The notes beneath the pieces are model-generated. The model had not been told where the DNA came from, ran no database searches, and saw only the letters and a list, made by a program, of their open reading frames with translations. Shown one piece after another: positions 32,332 to 43,709 of a stretch of DNA of 64,000 bases. The position numbers and the translations under genes are program-made. Within the stretch, counting starts at the first letter, position 1, and every line of letters begins with the position of its first letter. Source of the stretch: Harringtonia aguacate (Eukaryota > Ascomycota > Sordariomycetes > Ophiostomatales > Ophiostomataceae); assembly GCA_014183095.1 (NCBI GenBank), contig JACCPH010000012.1:383933-447932 (forward strand), read 5' to 3'.

Positions 32332-34471
32332 ATGTCGATGTACGGTGGTCACCGCGGGATGGGCGCCGTCCCGCCCGCCAACGGCGTCGGCCGTCTTTCT
32401 GAGCTCCTCGACCAGATTCGCTCCGAGTTTGAGACTCAGATGCGCGCCAGCGAAAACTACGAGCATCAGAGTAAGGCCCAGACCCCAACCCCTTTTCCTT
32501 GTTTCTCGTTTTCCGTTTCCGTCTCGGCAGATGGCTGCCGTGCGTCCGTTGTTTCGAGAAAACGACGCGCATTTCGCGCTGCGCAGAAGAAGGCGAAGGC
32601 TAACAATGGCCCCTGTGGGCGCCAATAGTCCAAGCGCAGGTCAATGAGATGCAGCTCATCCGCGAGAAGGTCTACACCATGGAGCAAACCCACATGAGTC
32701 TTAAGCAGAAGTAAGCGCACGCACACCGCCTCTCCCCCCCCTCTCCCCTCCTACTCCTACTTCAGCGTCCCGTGCTCTGTGCCGTGCTGACCTCATCGCT
32801 CCACAGGTACGAGGAAGAGATTGCCCTCCTCCGCCGCCAGCTGGGAGAGCGAGGCGGTGCTCCTCAGGGGCCCATGTCCGGCCCTCCTCAGCACGGGGGC
32901 CCGCCACAGCCGCCAAACCTCGGCATGGGCAATAATGTTTTTGCTGCCATCATGGCCGGCCAGGGTGGCCAGACCGGCCTCGCCCCACCGCCTCCGCCGC
33001 AGGAGCAGCCGCCGCAACACCAGCTGCAGCAGCAGCCGCCGCCGGGCCTGCAGGGTCCGCCGCCTCCGCCGCCACCGCCGCCGTCGCAGCCGTTCGGCCA
33101 GCAGCAGTACGGCCAGCCACCTGCGCCCGGCAGCTTCCCGTCGCAGCCCCCCCAGACCACTGCCTCCCCCGGGCCTATGAAGGGTCGCCCTGTCGGTCGC
33201 CCTGCTGGTGGACCCGCGACGCCGCAGATCAACACCCCCGTGCCTTACCCCGGCCCCGGCCAGTCGCCCCAGGTGGCCTCGCATCCCACGCCCGACCACG
33301 CCCGCATGCAGGTGGCTCCTCCCAGCCACCCGAACAATGCCCTGGGCGACCTCGACCCCGAGCGCCTTCCTGCACACTACAAGAAGACGCGGGACGACTG
33401 GTTCGTCATCTTCAACCAGCAGGTGCCGCGCGTGCTGGACGTGGACCTGGTCCACACGCTGCAGCACGAAAGTGTGGTGTGCTGCGTGCGCTTCAGTGCC
33501 GACGGCAAGTACGTGGCCACGGGCTGCAACCGCTCGGCTCAGATCTACGACGTGCAGTCGGGCGAGAAGCTCTGCGTGCTGCAAGACGACTCGGTCGACG
33601 TGTCGGGCGACCTGTACATCCGCAGCGTCTGCTTCAGCCCCGACGGCAAATACCTGGCCACGGGTGCCGAGGACAAGCTCATCCGCGTGTGGGACATCCA
33701 GTCGCGCACAATCCGGAACACGTTCGCTGGCCACGAGCAAGACATCTACTCGCTTGACTTTGCCAGGGACGGCCGCACGATTGCATCTGGCAGTGGTGAC
33801 CGCACGGTGCGCCTCTGGGATATCGAGAACGGCCAGAGCATTCTCACGCTCTCTATAGAAGACGGCGTGACCACGGTTGCCATCTCTCCCGACACCAAGT
33901 ACGTTGCCGCCGGCTCGTTGGACAAGAGCGTGCGGGTCTGGGACATCCAGCACGGCTATCTGGTGGAGCGGCTGGAGGGTCCAGATGGCCACAAGGATAG
34001 CGTCTACAGTGTGGCGTTTTCACCGAACGGCAAGGACCTCGTCAGCGGCAGCTTGGACAAGACGATCAAGATGTGGGAGCTGGCGGCCCCTAGGGGCATG
34101 TCCAACCAGGGACCTAAGGGCGGCCGCTGCGTGCGGACCTTTGAAGGCCATCGGGTAAGCATTTCTCTCGAATCTGCTGCGTTTCTACTCCTCCTGCTCT
34201 TTCTGCTGTTTTTAAGGTCCCCCCCCCGCTGACTGTCCAGGACTTTGTTCTCTCCGTGGCCCTGACCCCCGACGCCACGTGGGTCATGTCTGGTTCCAAG
34301 GACCGCGGCGTGCAGTTCTGGGACCCCCGCACCGGCAACACGCAGCTCATGTTGCAGGGCCATAAGAACTCTGTGATCTCGGTTGCTCCCAGCCCAACGG
34401 GCGGCTACTTTGCCACCGGATCGGGCGATATGCGTGCTCGCATCTGGTCCTATGGTCGCTACCACGGTTAG
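32332..34471 (+). CDS. rco-1: Transcriptional corepressor RCO-1/Tup1
   Basis: This is the WD40 corepressor that acts with Cyc8/Ssn6 (RCM-1) in general repression of glucose-, conidiation- and stress-regulated genes. The four exons are 32332-32470, 32629-32710, 32807-34154 and 34241-34471, giving 599 aa. The N-terminal tetramerisation helix rebuilds across two introns: RLSELLDQIRSEFETQMRAS, YEHQIQAQVNEMQLIREKVY, then KQKYEEEIALLRRQLGE. A Pro/Gln/Gly-rich spacer follows (about 95-200). The conserved block HYKKTRDDWFVIFNQQVPRV then leads into a seven-blade WD40 propeller, seen as SADGKYVATG, SPDGKYLATGAEDKLIRVWD, ASGSGDRTVRLWD, SLDKSVRVWD, SGSLDKTIKMWE, SGSKDRGVQFWD and ATGSGDMRARIWS. The last intron falls inside blade 6. 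Both length and architecture match Neurospora RCO-1. Confidence 0.96.
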
Positions 34472-35174
34472 GCGTCGACTTTGCTGACCGAACACACTGG
34501 TAACGGTGCATTCAGAAATGTATGAAAGCCGGCACGCTACAAGATATGACAGGGTAGTGCTTTTCAGGGATTACATCTTGGTTGGTTCCGGACGTGTTTT
34601 GCTGTTTTGTTGTTTTGCTCTTTTGCTATTTTGGATCTCTTGATCCTTTGCTTGTTCTTGTTGACTTTAATCTCTCTCCTATGCCCATCCGTCGCGTTTT
34701 TTGCGATTGCTTACAGATATCAACAACGAAGGGGGGATGGAACAAACAACACGGCGTTTGGAAGAAAACGCAACAAATCCAAAAGCCAGAAGCTTTTTCT
34801 GATTTTCCTTATTTTCCTTACTTTTTTGTTTTACTTCATATTTTCTCACTTTGACATCTCCTTGTCTCTCTTGTTGGTTTGTTCCTCTTTGGTTTTGTTT
34901 CGTGTGATTTCGCGTTTTTCCTGTACTTGGATGGGAGGAACGAGGAAAGGCCCCGTGCGCAGGCCGGATTCGTGCTGGTGTGGGCTCTGGCTGTCCAGTG
35001 TAAAGTAAAGACTTTGAGCAGAGGTTATCTTATGGTGTGTGTGTGTGTTGGCTTTGGGGCACAGAGAACAGGCGGGTTAGTGTGGCTATCGATTAGTTCA
35101 ATTAAAGTCGTTTCTCATTATTTGGGTATCATGGAAGCTGCCGCTTGCCCTCCTCTTTAAGGGCCTCTCTCTCT
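34472..35174. other. Intergenic between convergent rco-1 and rmp1
   Basis: This is 700 bp of T-rich 3' sequence. A short GT run occurs at about 35034-35049. No gene is seen. Confidence 0.6.
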
Positions 35175-36154
35175 CTAGAGCAGACCGCTAAACAGGTCGT
35201 CAAACTCGTCGCCTCCTCTCTTTCTCTTCTTCTTGGCTTTCTTCTCCTTCCTGTCCTTGTCCTTCTTCTTGGCCTCCCGGGCCAAGACGGCGGCGGCTTT
35301 CCTCGCCTTCCGGCCGTCATCGTCGCTGTGGCTGCTGCTGTCGCCGTCTTGCCGCGAGCGCTTCCGCGGGTTCGGCCGAGCGTCGTCCCCGTCTCCGACC
35401 TCTCCGGCCTCTCCCGCATCTTCTGCTTCCTCGACATCCTCGGCCGTCTCGGGCTCACGCGCCACAGCCACGCCCAGGTCGATGTCGTGCACGCCGCGTG
35501 CGTCCGGGCCGGCCGCGTGCGGCCGTCGGCGCGACGAGGGCGTCGGCGTATTGGCCTTGTTGTCGGTATCCACGTCCTCGTCCTCCTTTGTCGCGTCTTC
35601 CACTACGTCCTCCGCCTCCGCCTCCGCCTCCGCCGCCTCCTCCTCGTCGCCCGCCAGCTCCGCCACGGCCGCCCGCACCTGCGCCAGCACCCCCAGCAGC
35701 AGCATGCCCAGGGGCGCAAACTGGCGGTCGGTCACGAGCCGAGAGAAGGCGCTGTTTTGAGGGGTCAGCACGGAGGGGTGGAGAAAAGAAAAGAGACACG
35801 AGAGACGCACAGGTAGGCCTTGGGGATGAGCTGCGCGCGGATGAAGCGGGCACGCGCCTGTACGCTGTCGATGGTCTTGGTGTCTTTCGCCGCCGCCACC
35901 GCCGCCACCGCCGCCACCTCACCCTGCAGCTTGACGAGCTGCCGCCGCAGCTGGCCAAAGGGCGCCCACCAGTAGGCCGAGAGGCGGTGCTGGTTCTTGT
36001 GGCGGCGGTGGAAGCCGGCAAGGATGCGGAGTGCGGCGTCGAGGGCGGCGCCGGGGTCCGAGCCGGAGGGGGCGGTTGTTGTCGCTGGGGGCGTAAAATC
36101 AAAATCCGCCGTGCTTGGGTCGCTGCGTAGAGGCGTAGAGGCCATTGTGATCAT
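35175..36154 (-). CDS. rmp1: RNase MRP protein subunit Rmp1
   Basis: This is a protein subunit specific to RNase MRP, the ribonucleoprotein that cuts pre-rRNA at site A3. The two exons are 36154-35811 and 35751-35175, giving 306 aa, with a 59-nt intron (GTGCGT donor, CTGAC branch site, ACAG acceptor). The Rmp1 signature is clear in the N-terminal helical domain: LRILAGFHRRHKNQHRLSAY, WWAPFGQLRRQL, then IRAQLIPKAYLAFSRLVTDR across the splice and QFAPLGMLLLGVLA. The C-terminal half is disordered, acidic and then very basic, ending EFDDLFSGLL. The first ATG (36154) and a second one nine bases later (36145) are both possible starts; the second has the better context. It shares a 485-bp divergent promoter with ade5,7. 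Confidence 0.88.
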
Positions 36155-36639
36155 CGTGGTCGCCCGGGCGCGGCGCTGCGTTGGGAACGCGTGTGCTCGT
36201 GCTCGTGCTCGCAGCTGGACCAAGCGGGCAGAAAAAAACGCTGCAGCACCGATAAAACATTTGCTTATCGTGTTCGCAGTGCCCCACTTATCTGACGCAC
36301 CGCCGACCGCTGCAAGAAATGTGTAGCTAATTGGACAATGAATGAAAAAGGGAAGCCATGGTGGGGGTGGGGTTAGGTCGGAAAAATCGACGGCAAAAAA
36401 AAAAAAAAAGACCGGCCGCTATATTAGAAGGGCAGCGTAGGGGGATGAAGACTTTTTTGACGCTTGCAAGAGAGAAGATGAAAGAGAGAGAAACGAGGAG
36501 GACTGCAATGGACAGCAGACACTCCGTCGATCTCGCGAACCCCGGCTTGACGTGACCTTCTTCGCGTGTGTGTTGTCTTGTATTTTCCACTGAATCGATT
36601 CTGTTCGAACAACCGCCGAAAAAAAAAGGATAAAAAATA
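36155..36639. promoter_or_regulatory. Divergent promoter of rmp1 and ade5,7
   Basis: These 485 bp lie between divergent starts. A tract of about 15 A lies at 36395-36409 and a second A-rich run at 36620-36637 directly before the ade5,7 ATG. No TATA box stands out. Confidence 0.5.
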
Positions 36640-38451
36640 ATGTCGTCCTCCAATTCGTCCTCCTCCCCCCTCACGGTCCTCCTCGTCGGCAACGGCGGCC
36701 GCGAGCATGCCCTCGCGTGGAAGCTTGCACAGTCGCCGCGCGTGGCCCGCATCCTGGCGGTGCCGGGCAACGGCGGCACGGCGGCGAGCAACAAGGTGGA
36801 GAACGTGAGCGACGTCGCGGCCAACGACTTCCCGGGGCTGGTGGCACTGGCCCAGCGTGAGCACGTGGGCTTGGTGGTGCCCGGGCCGGAGGCGCCGCTC
36901 GTCGAGGGCATCGAGGGTCACTTCCGGGCGGTGGGCATCCCATGTTTCGGCCCGTCCAAGGAGGCGGCCATCCTCGAGGCCAGCAAGACCTTTTCCAAGG
37001 ACTTTATGGCGCGCCACGGCATCCCGACGGCGGCCTACCGCAACTTTTCCGACTACGACGCAGCCTGCCGCTACGTCGAGACGCTGGTGCCGGCAGAGCG
37101 GCCGGCGGCCGTGGCGGCGACGCCGGCGGTGGTCATCAAGGCGACGGGCATTGCGGCCGGCAAGGGCGTGATCCTGCCGCTGACGCGGGCCGAGGCGCTG
37201 GCGGCGCTGCACAGCATCATGCGCGACCACGAGTTCGGAGCCGAGGCGGGTGCCGAGGTGGTGGTGGAGGAGTTCCTGGACGGCGACGAGCTCAGCATCC
37301 TCTCGTTCTGCGACGGCTACACCATCAAGTCGCTGCCGGCGGCCCAGGACCACAAGCGCGTGTTCGACGGCGACCTGGGTCCCAACACGGGCGGCATGGG
37401 CTGCTATGCGCCCACGGCACTGGCCACGCCTGCGCTGCTGGCCCGCATCGAGCGCGAGATCCTGGCGCCCACGCTGGCCGGCATGCGCAAGGATTGGGCG
37501 CCCTTCCGCGGGCTGCTGTTCACGGGGCTGATGATCTCGCCGGCCGGCGACCCCAAGGTGCTCGAGTACAATGTCCGCTTCGGCGACCCGGAGACCCAGA
37601 CCGTGCTGCCGCTGCTGTCGGCCGACACCGACCTTGCCGAGGTCATGCTCGCCTGCACCCGCGGCTGCCTCGACGCCGTGCAGCTGCACATCGACGCTCG
37701 CTTCAGCGCCACCGTCGTCGTCGCTGCCGGCGGCTACCCGGCCGCCTATGCCAAGGGCACCCCCATGGTCGTGCGCGAGCCGCCTGCCGGTGCCGGCATC
37801 CACGTCTTCCACGCCGGCACCAAGCGCAACAGCGACGGCTCCCTGCAAACGTCGGGCGGCCGCGTCATCGCCGCCACCGCCACTGCCGACTCCCTCGAGG
37901 CCGCCGTCGCCAAGGCCTACGCCGAGGGCGTCCCGCTCATCCAGTTCGACCGCATGCACTTCCGCAAGGACATTGCCCACCGCGCGTTCCGCAAGACGAA
38001 CGCCGCCGCCGCCGCTGCTGCTGCTGCTGCTCCTGTCGAGTCGCTGTCGTACGCCGACGCCGGCGTCAGCATCGAAGCCGGCAACGCCCTCGTCCAGCGT
38101 ATCAAAAAGGCCGTGGCCTCGACCGCCATCCCGGGCGCCGACGCCGAGATTGGCGGCTTCGGCGGCGAGGTCGACCTGGCCAAGGCCGGTCTGCCGCCCT
38201 CGCCCTCGCTGCCTATCCTCGTCGGCGCCATCGACGGCGTCGGCACCAAGCTCAAGGTGGCCTTGGCCCTGGGCAAGCACGACACCGTGGGCATCGACCT
38301 GGTTGCCATGAACGTCAATGACCTCGTCGTCCAGGGCGCCCGCCCGCTCATGTTCCTCGACTACATCGGCTGCAGCCGCCTCAACAGCGACATGGCCGCC
38401 GACTTTGTCGAGGGCGTCGCCGCCGGCTGCCGCGCCGCCGGCTGCGCCCTT

Positions 38452-38483
<32 letters not shown>

Positions 38484-39102
38484 GTACCAGGGCGACGAGT
38501 ACGACTCCGCCGGCGCCGCCATTGGCGTCATGCACACTGCTGACCGTCTCCCCCGCCTCGCCGACATGGCCGCCGGCGACCTGCTGCTCGGCCTCGCCTC
38601 CAGCGGCGTTCACTCCAATGGCTTCTCCCTCGTCCGCCGCATCGTCGACCGTGCCGGGCTCGCCTACTCCGCGCCCGCCCCGTGGGCCCCCGAGACCACC
38701 GTCGGCGCCGCCCTGCTCACCCCCACCCGCGTCTATGTCCGGTCCCTCCTCCAGGTCGTCGCCCGCATCAAGGGCCTCGCCCACATCACCGGTGGCGGCC
38801 TCACCGAGAACGTTCCCCGCATGCTACCCCCCCACCTCGCCGCTGCCATCGACGTCTCCACCTGGCCCGTGCCCCCCGTCTTCGCCTGGCTGCGCAGCAC
38901 TGGCAATGTCGCCCCCACCGAGATGGCCCGCACCTTCAACAACGGTGTCGGCATGGTCGTCGCCGTCAGCCCCGCCGACGCCGCCCACGTCACCGCCACC
39001 CTCGAGGCCGCCGGCGAACGCGTCTTCCGTATCGGCCAGCTCGTCGACCGCCCGCCAACGTCTGAGGGCTGCATCCTTTCCAACCTCGATTCGTGGGCTT
39101 GA
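36640..39102 (+). CDS. ade5,7: Bifunctional GARS-AIRS purine biosynthesis enzyme (Ade5,7)
   Basis: This is a cytosolic fusion enzyme for steps 2 and 5 of de novo purine synthesis: phosphoribosylamine-glycine ligase and phosphoribosylformylglycinamidine cyclo-ligase. It has a single exon and 820 aa, with the ATG at 36640. The GARS half (about 7-440, ATP-grasp) shows LLVGNGGREHALAWKLAQSP, VVPGPEAPLVEGI, VVIKATGIAAGKGV, PNTGGMGCYAPTALAT and LEYNVRFGDPETQ. The AIRS half (about 467-815) shows SYADAGVSIEAGNALV, GAIDGVGTKLKVA, NDLVVQGARPLMFLDY, GGETAEMPGMY and HITGGGLTENVPR. A short poly-Ala stretch joins the two halves. The long minus-strand frame opposite (36424-38784) is an antisense artefact of third-position GC. 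Confidence 0.97.
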
Positions 39103-39383
39103 TTTCTGTGCTGCTTCCGTGCTGTGCTGTTTCCTTTGCTTTTGCTGCTCGTCATCGGTTATCAAAAGGGGGTTTGTGAAAAATATGGGTTTGGATCGAC
39201 TGGGACAGGCATCAATAAACACAAACAGTTGTCTTCCAAGAAGTCAAATAGTAAATGCCAAAAATACCAAAAATACAAAGTATAATATCACGTATCAAAA
39301 TGCTAAGTAACAAAATGCCAACACCCAAACGTGCACACGGCAGAAATGCTGCTGTGAGAACACCCAAATCTCCCGCCCCAAAA

Positions 39384-42093
39384 TCAAATCCCAATAAGCT
39401 TCTTCGGGAGAAACGACCACACCGTGCCGATAATGGAAATCGTAATCGAGACCGTCAAAATGCAGTACTGGAACGCCTTGTCCCTCGGGGATATATCCTT
39501 TCCAAAGAGCTTCAGATGGAACAGTATCGGAAGTCTACACAGTCAGCCTCCAAAAAAAATCATAAAAACCATAAAAAGCACTACTGGATGCCAGGGGAGA
39601 GACACACGTCACGCAAATCGTAAAGCACAGAGCGCTGCCCATAAACGCCATGATGCTGTCAAAGGCTGGGAACAAGATCGAGATCGTCAGGAAGACCAGG
39701 ATAATGACAATGCGCGTGGCCACCTTGAGGAGACCCCGCACAAACACCGACTGGCCGGTCGTGGCAGTCGCGTCGGCCCCGGGCTGCTGATGCAGTCCAG
39801 CCAGGATGTCCACCGTCGTAATGATGGGCCGCGCGTTGAGCGGCAGTTTGGTCAGCGGGATGATGGCAATGAATATGCAGAGCAGAAGGCTGAGCACGCG
39901 CGGGTAGCCGGACGTGGTCAGGATGTTGGCCGTGATCTCGTCCATGACATCGTCACCGAACATCAGGATGCCGGCCACGGCCGTAATGGCATCCAAGACA
40001 AACTTTATTGTTGTCAGAGGGGACAAGACTGAAATTCCAGGGCAGCGGAGAGACATACCGTAAACGAAAACGTCACGTTGACCGCCTGCGTGTACCGGTG
40101 CGGATGCCTCATGTCACGGTAGATCTAGAAGCAGCCCATGTCAGCAGAGGCCCAGCCTGGCCGGAGCACGGAGCACGGAGCACGGAACAGAATGAAGCCA
40201 CCCACGTTGGGAAACACGCTGTGGCCACCCCAGGGCGACATGAGCAGGCCAAAGGACAGAGGAAGCGTCAGCCAGTTGTCCGGGAACAGGTACGTGGTGG
40301 CCGGCTGGATCAGCGAGCCGGGTGACGTCTTCTTGGTGAACCCGTCAATGAGAATAATGGTGACAACTGCGAGTGTGTGAGCGGTAAGCTATGAATGGAG
40401 GCATCGTCCTAAGCAGGACACAACACGGAACTCACTGCTAAAACAGCACGCGATGCCGATGATGCTCGTTACGCTCAGCAGCCGCATGGGCAAAAAGTTG
40501 AGGGGTACCATGATGGCGCAGCATAGAATCTTCCACCCGACGCTCGACAGCAGCCCCGGAATCAGCAGCTGGAGCGAGTCGGCAAAGAGCACAATAAGCG
40601 CTACACAGGCCGCCATGAGCTCTAGTGTGAACAGCAGGCTGGTGACGAGGCGCGCGCGCGGACCGAACGAGATGTACGCCAGGTCCGAGAATGTGATCAC
40701 CACAGGGTCCAGGTCCATGCACTTGGCCAGCAGGTGGGCTGTATAGGCCGTGACCGCTGCCGCCAGAAACAGGGTCGTCAGCCCGCAGATCCAGCCTGCA
40801 TACCGGATGCCCATCGGCAGACTCAGTAGCCCAATGCCGATCAACACGTTGATGCTGTTGAAGATGGTCTGCGGAAGCGTCGACTGGCCCTCGACCGTCA
40901 GGATGATCTTGCCGTCCTCTTCCACCTCCTTGACCAGGATGGCTGGCCGCTCGCCGTCGGGTGCCTCGCCGCCGACCGCGCCCCCTCCTTCCTGCTGCTG
41001 CCGCCACAGCGCGCCCGCCTGCGCCATGGACGTCGCCTGGCGCCCACTCGTGTACGACAGGCCGACTGCCGAGTCGATCGAGCCGTACCAGGCGCTACTG
41101 CGGTATGAGCCTACCGTGCCATAGCTGCCGGCGACGACCGGCGGCGAGCCGGGCATACCGGCCCCAGCTGACGCCAAGTGCGGCGGGTAGCTGAAGATGG
41201 ACGGCGAGCTGCCTTGCCGGAACGCCCGTGACAACTCGCCATCGAGCAGGCCCTTGCGCTCCGACGACGCCTGGTCAGGCAGCTGCAGCTGCGACGGTGC
41301 TCCGTCGACAGCTGCGCCGCTGCTCTGTCCGGGACCGACGACGGGGCTGCCCGCGTCGGACGGCGGTGCCCGCAGAGACGCATTGTCCGAAGACGACGTC
41401 ACGGCCGCACTGCTGCCGGCTTCCAGGCGCTGCCGCAGCAGAGACATCTGCGGGCCAGCTGCCGCCGCATGTGACCCGGCTCGGAGCGAGCTGCTACCCG
41501 TCTCCACGTCGCCCAAGCTGCTGCCGTACAAATCCGACTGTGGTGCGCCGAATATTGGTTCTTGGTCGGCCGCAAAGACAAACGACGGCCGCTGGGGTAT
41601 CACTTCTGTAAAGCCGGCCGCTCGCTGCCAGCTGCGCGTAAACGATCGGATGCTGTTGACGCCGCCAAGGTCGGTCAGGGCAGCCAGCCGGGCTCCGACG
41701 GAGGATCGGCTGAGAACAAAGTTAGCAAATATCATACTTGGAGCTCGCTTCCTCTCTCTCTCTCTCTCTCTCTCTCTCAGAGAAAACATACCGTCGTCGG
41801 CTCAGAGGAGGCCAGTCCGCCACCCCTCTGTTGCCCCCTCCATTGTCGTACGGATCTCGCTCGTCGTCCTCGGGAAAGTCGCCCAGCAGCCGGGACGAGG
41901 CGTCGTCGCCGTCCCGGCCGGCAAATTGGACGCTGCGGAAGCCAGAGGAAGAGATGCTGCCACTGAGGACCGGCGAGTCCGAGGCCGCAAGGAAGCTGGT
42001 GCTGGCATTGGGTCGCTCGCTGCCGTCGGAGTCATGTGCGAGGGGGGCCCCATTCTTGGATGGACCCGACGCTTCTGCTGTCGGGGGGGCCAT
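39384..42093 (-). CDS. avt1: Vacuolar amino acid transporter, Avt1-like
   Basis: This is an amino acid/auxin permease of the Avt1 group, which moves neutral amino acids across the vacuolar membrane. The six exons in reading order are 42093-41792, 41709-40436, 40366-40206, 40124-40059, 40002-39608 and 39534-39384, giving 782 aa; every join keeps frame. A long disordered N-terminus rich in Ser, Gly and Asp (about 1-390) precedes the transporter domain. That domain opens with STLPQTIFNSINVLIGIGLL and SLPMGIRYAGWICGL and has about 11 hydrophobic helices, including FGLLMSPWGGHSVFPNIYRD, joined across an intron, and TKLPLNARPI. The last join gives TICVTLPILFHLKLFG, which fixes the donor at 39607 over a nearby GTGACG. 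Intron 1 carries a long AG/CT run. Confidence 0.92.
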
Positions 42094-43709
42094 GAGGATG
42101 AGGAGAAGTGGGAGAGACAAGACGCGAGAAAGAAAAAAAAAGATCAGATATGGAAATGGGCCTCGCTGGCTGGTAGCTCTTGCTTTCTCTCCCTGTGTAC
42201 TTTGCTTGTCTCAGCCGGCTCGCTAGCTTCGCTCGATCGGCAGGTGGTGAAGCGGGGGAGCTCTTTCCCTTTGCTTGCCAGTCGAGGTGCAGCTGCCGTT
42301 ATTGGCAATAAATGACAATGTTACCGTAACAGAAGGCAGATGGGCTCAGCAGCCAGAGATCTCAGATCGCACTCTCTAAAAATTGAGAGGTAATAATAGC
42401 AGGGCAGGGGAAAGGCACAGAACCGCAAGCAAGCGTGAATCGCCAGCCGTTGAGACTAGCAGGTTGGAAGCTGGGACAAGCAAAACACACGAAGAGGCAA
42501 TAATAGTCCCAGCGCGCGCCAGAGGACGGGGGTCGGTCACGCTACTGCTGATAACAACGAAAACCCTTATTACGATATAATTAGATACCACCGCGACGAG
42601 GACAAAGCACCTACTACCTATTCGTACTCGTGCTATCATGGTGCATTATCTTCTGTGGAGAAATGACACGATGGTCGATGTCTTTGCTCTTAGTCAAGAT
42701 GCAACGCAACAAAACTAAATCCTCGCAGCCCACGTATATCGTACGTATCGAGCCGTCCTAAAAGCGCGGCCCGTCTATTGTGCGAATAGATCCGAGAGAC
42801 AGCCGACTGGGGAGGCTGCTTGTGGGCAAGTTCTTCGGCCTTTTTGCCCTTCTTGGACCTCCTGCCTGATTGCTCGTAGAATAAGACGGCCTAGAAAAAA
42901 AAAGCTTACCGTAGCCAGACCATAATACACCTTATCTCTTAGTGTGATAAAGCCAGCTCTACCGGCACCTGCAGGTTCTGCAGACATCTGTGGTCATCTG
43001 CAAAACTAATAAATCCGTCTGTTCTCTGGTTGGACAATGCACGCCATAGCTGGATGTGGGCGGAAGCGGCTGCCGCTTTTGACTGGCATATCACATATAC
43101 GTTTTACGTGCCGAATTGCTCATTGGCTGGATCACTGAGTGCCCAATTTTTGAGTGGGTAACTTCTGGTATTTGCTATAACTATCTAGAATAACACGCAG
43201 AAAGCGAGTTGAACTAGATCAAATCCCTCCCATCAAACCGAACAGAAATGCTGACTCTGAATCTTCCATCTTCTCTCTCGTCCCGTCTCCAAAGTAATCA
43301 AACTTGTTCTATCGTCGCAAAAAGCAGACCCTGATGCGTGTCATTCCCCCAAACTCCGTTCTCGAAATGCCAAAAAAAGAAAAAGCTATGCAGTTTTTTG
43401 TCTTTTTCTCTCAGAACCCGTCCACTCCCTCGTTCCGATTTTGTAATCCGACAGTGGCGTTTAGACAAATTGTTTGTACACATGAAAGCAAGGCCATCCA
43501 CCGTCAGAAAAGCAGGGGGAAATGACACGAAATAGAAAACAAAAACACCGAGAGATGAAGGTGGCAAAAAGAAGGGAAAAAAAACAGATGAAAAAAAAGA
43601 CAGAAAAAAAAACAAAGGACGATATACCCAGAGTCAGCAAAATCTGTCCCAACGATCGTTGGGGGATGATGAGAGGAAATGATAGTCCAACTACAAGTGA
43701 TGGTGTAGC
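42094..43709. other. Intergenic, AT-richer, with one weak small frame
   Basis: This is 1.6 kb upstream of avt1 and downstream of the kinase gene. It is AT-richer than its surroundings, especially 42380-43700, and A-rich at 43540-43615. Apart from the small minus-strand frame at 42775-42987 I see no gene. Confidence 0.55.
42775..42987 (-). CDS. Possible small gene, function unknown
   Basis: A 70-codon minus frame starts MSAEPAGAGRAGFITLRDKV and continues through a hydrophobic stretch (YYGLATVSFFFLGRLIL). Inside it is GTAAGC, nine T, then CTAG, which looks like a donor and acceptor only 19 nt apart; an upstream GTGTAT donor would make a 40-nt intron. Splicing at either donor would give a basic tail with YEQSGRRSKKGKKAEELAHK that stays open past the frame shown. 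I recognise no family. The AT-richer composition and the ambiguous intron keep this call weak. Confidence 0.3.
   Translation of the reverse strand: MSAEPAGAGRAGFITLRDKVYYGLATVSFFFLGRLILRAIRQEVQEGQKGRRTCPQAASPVGCLSDLFAQ

Noticed and set aside
36424..38784. 786-codon minus frame over ade5,7
   Set aside because: Antisense shadow of a fully conserved purine enzyme; Gly/Ala/Asp/Val low complexity.
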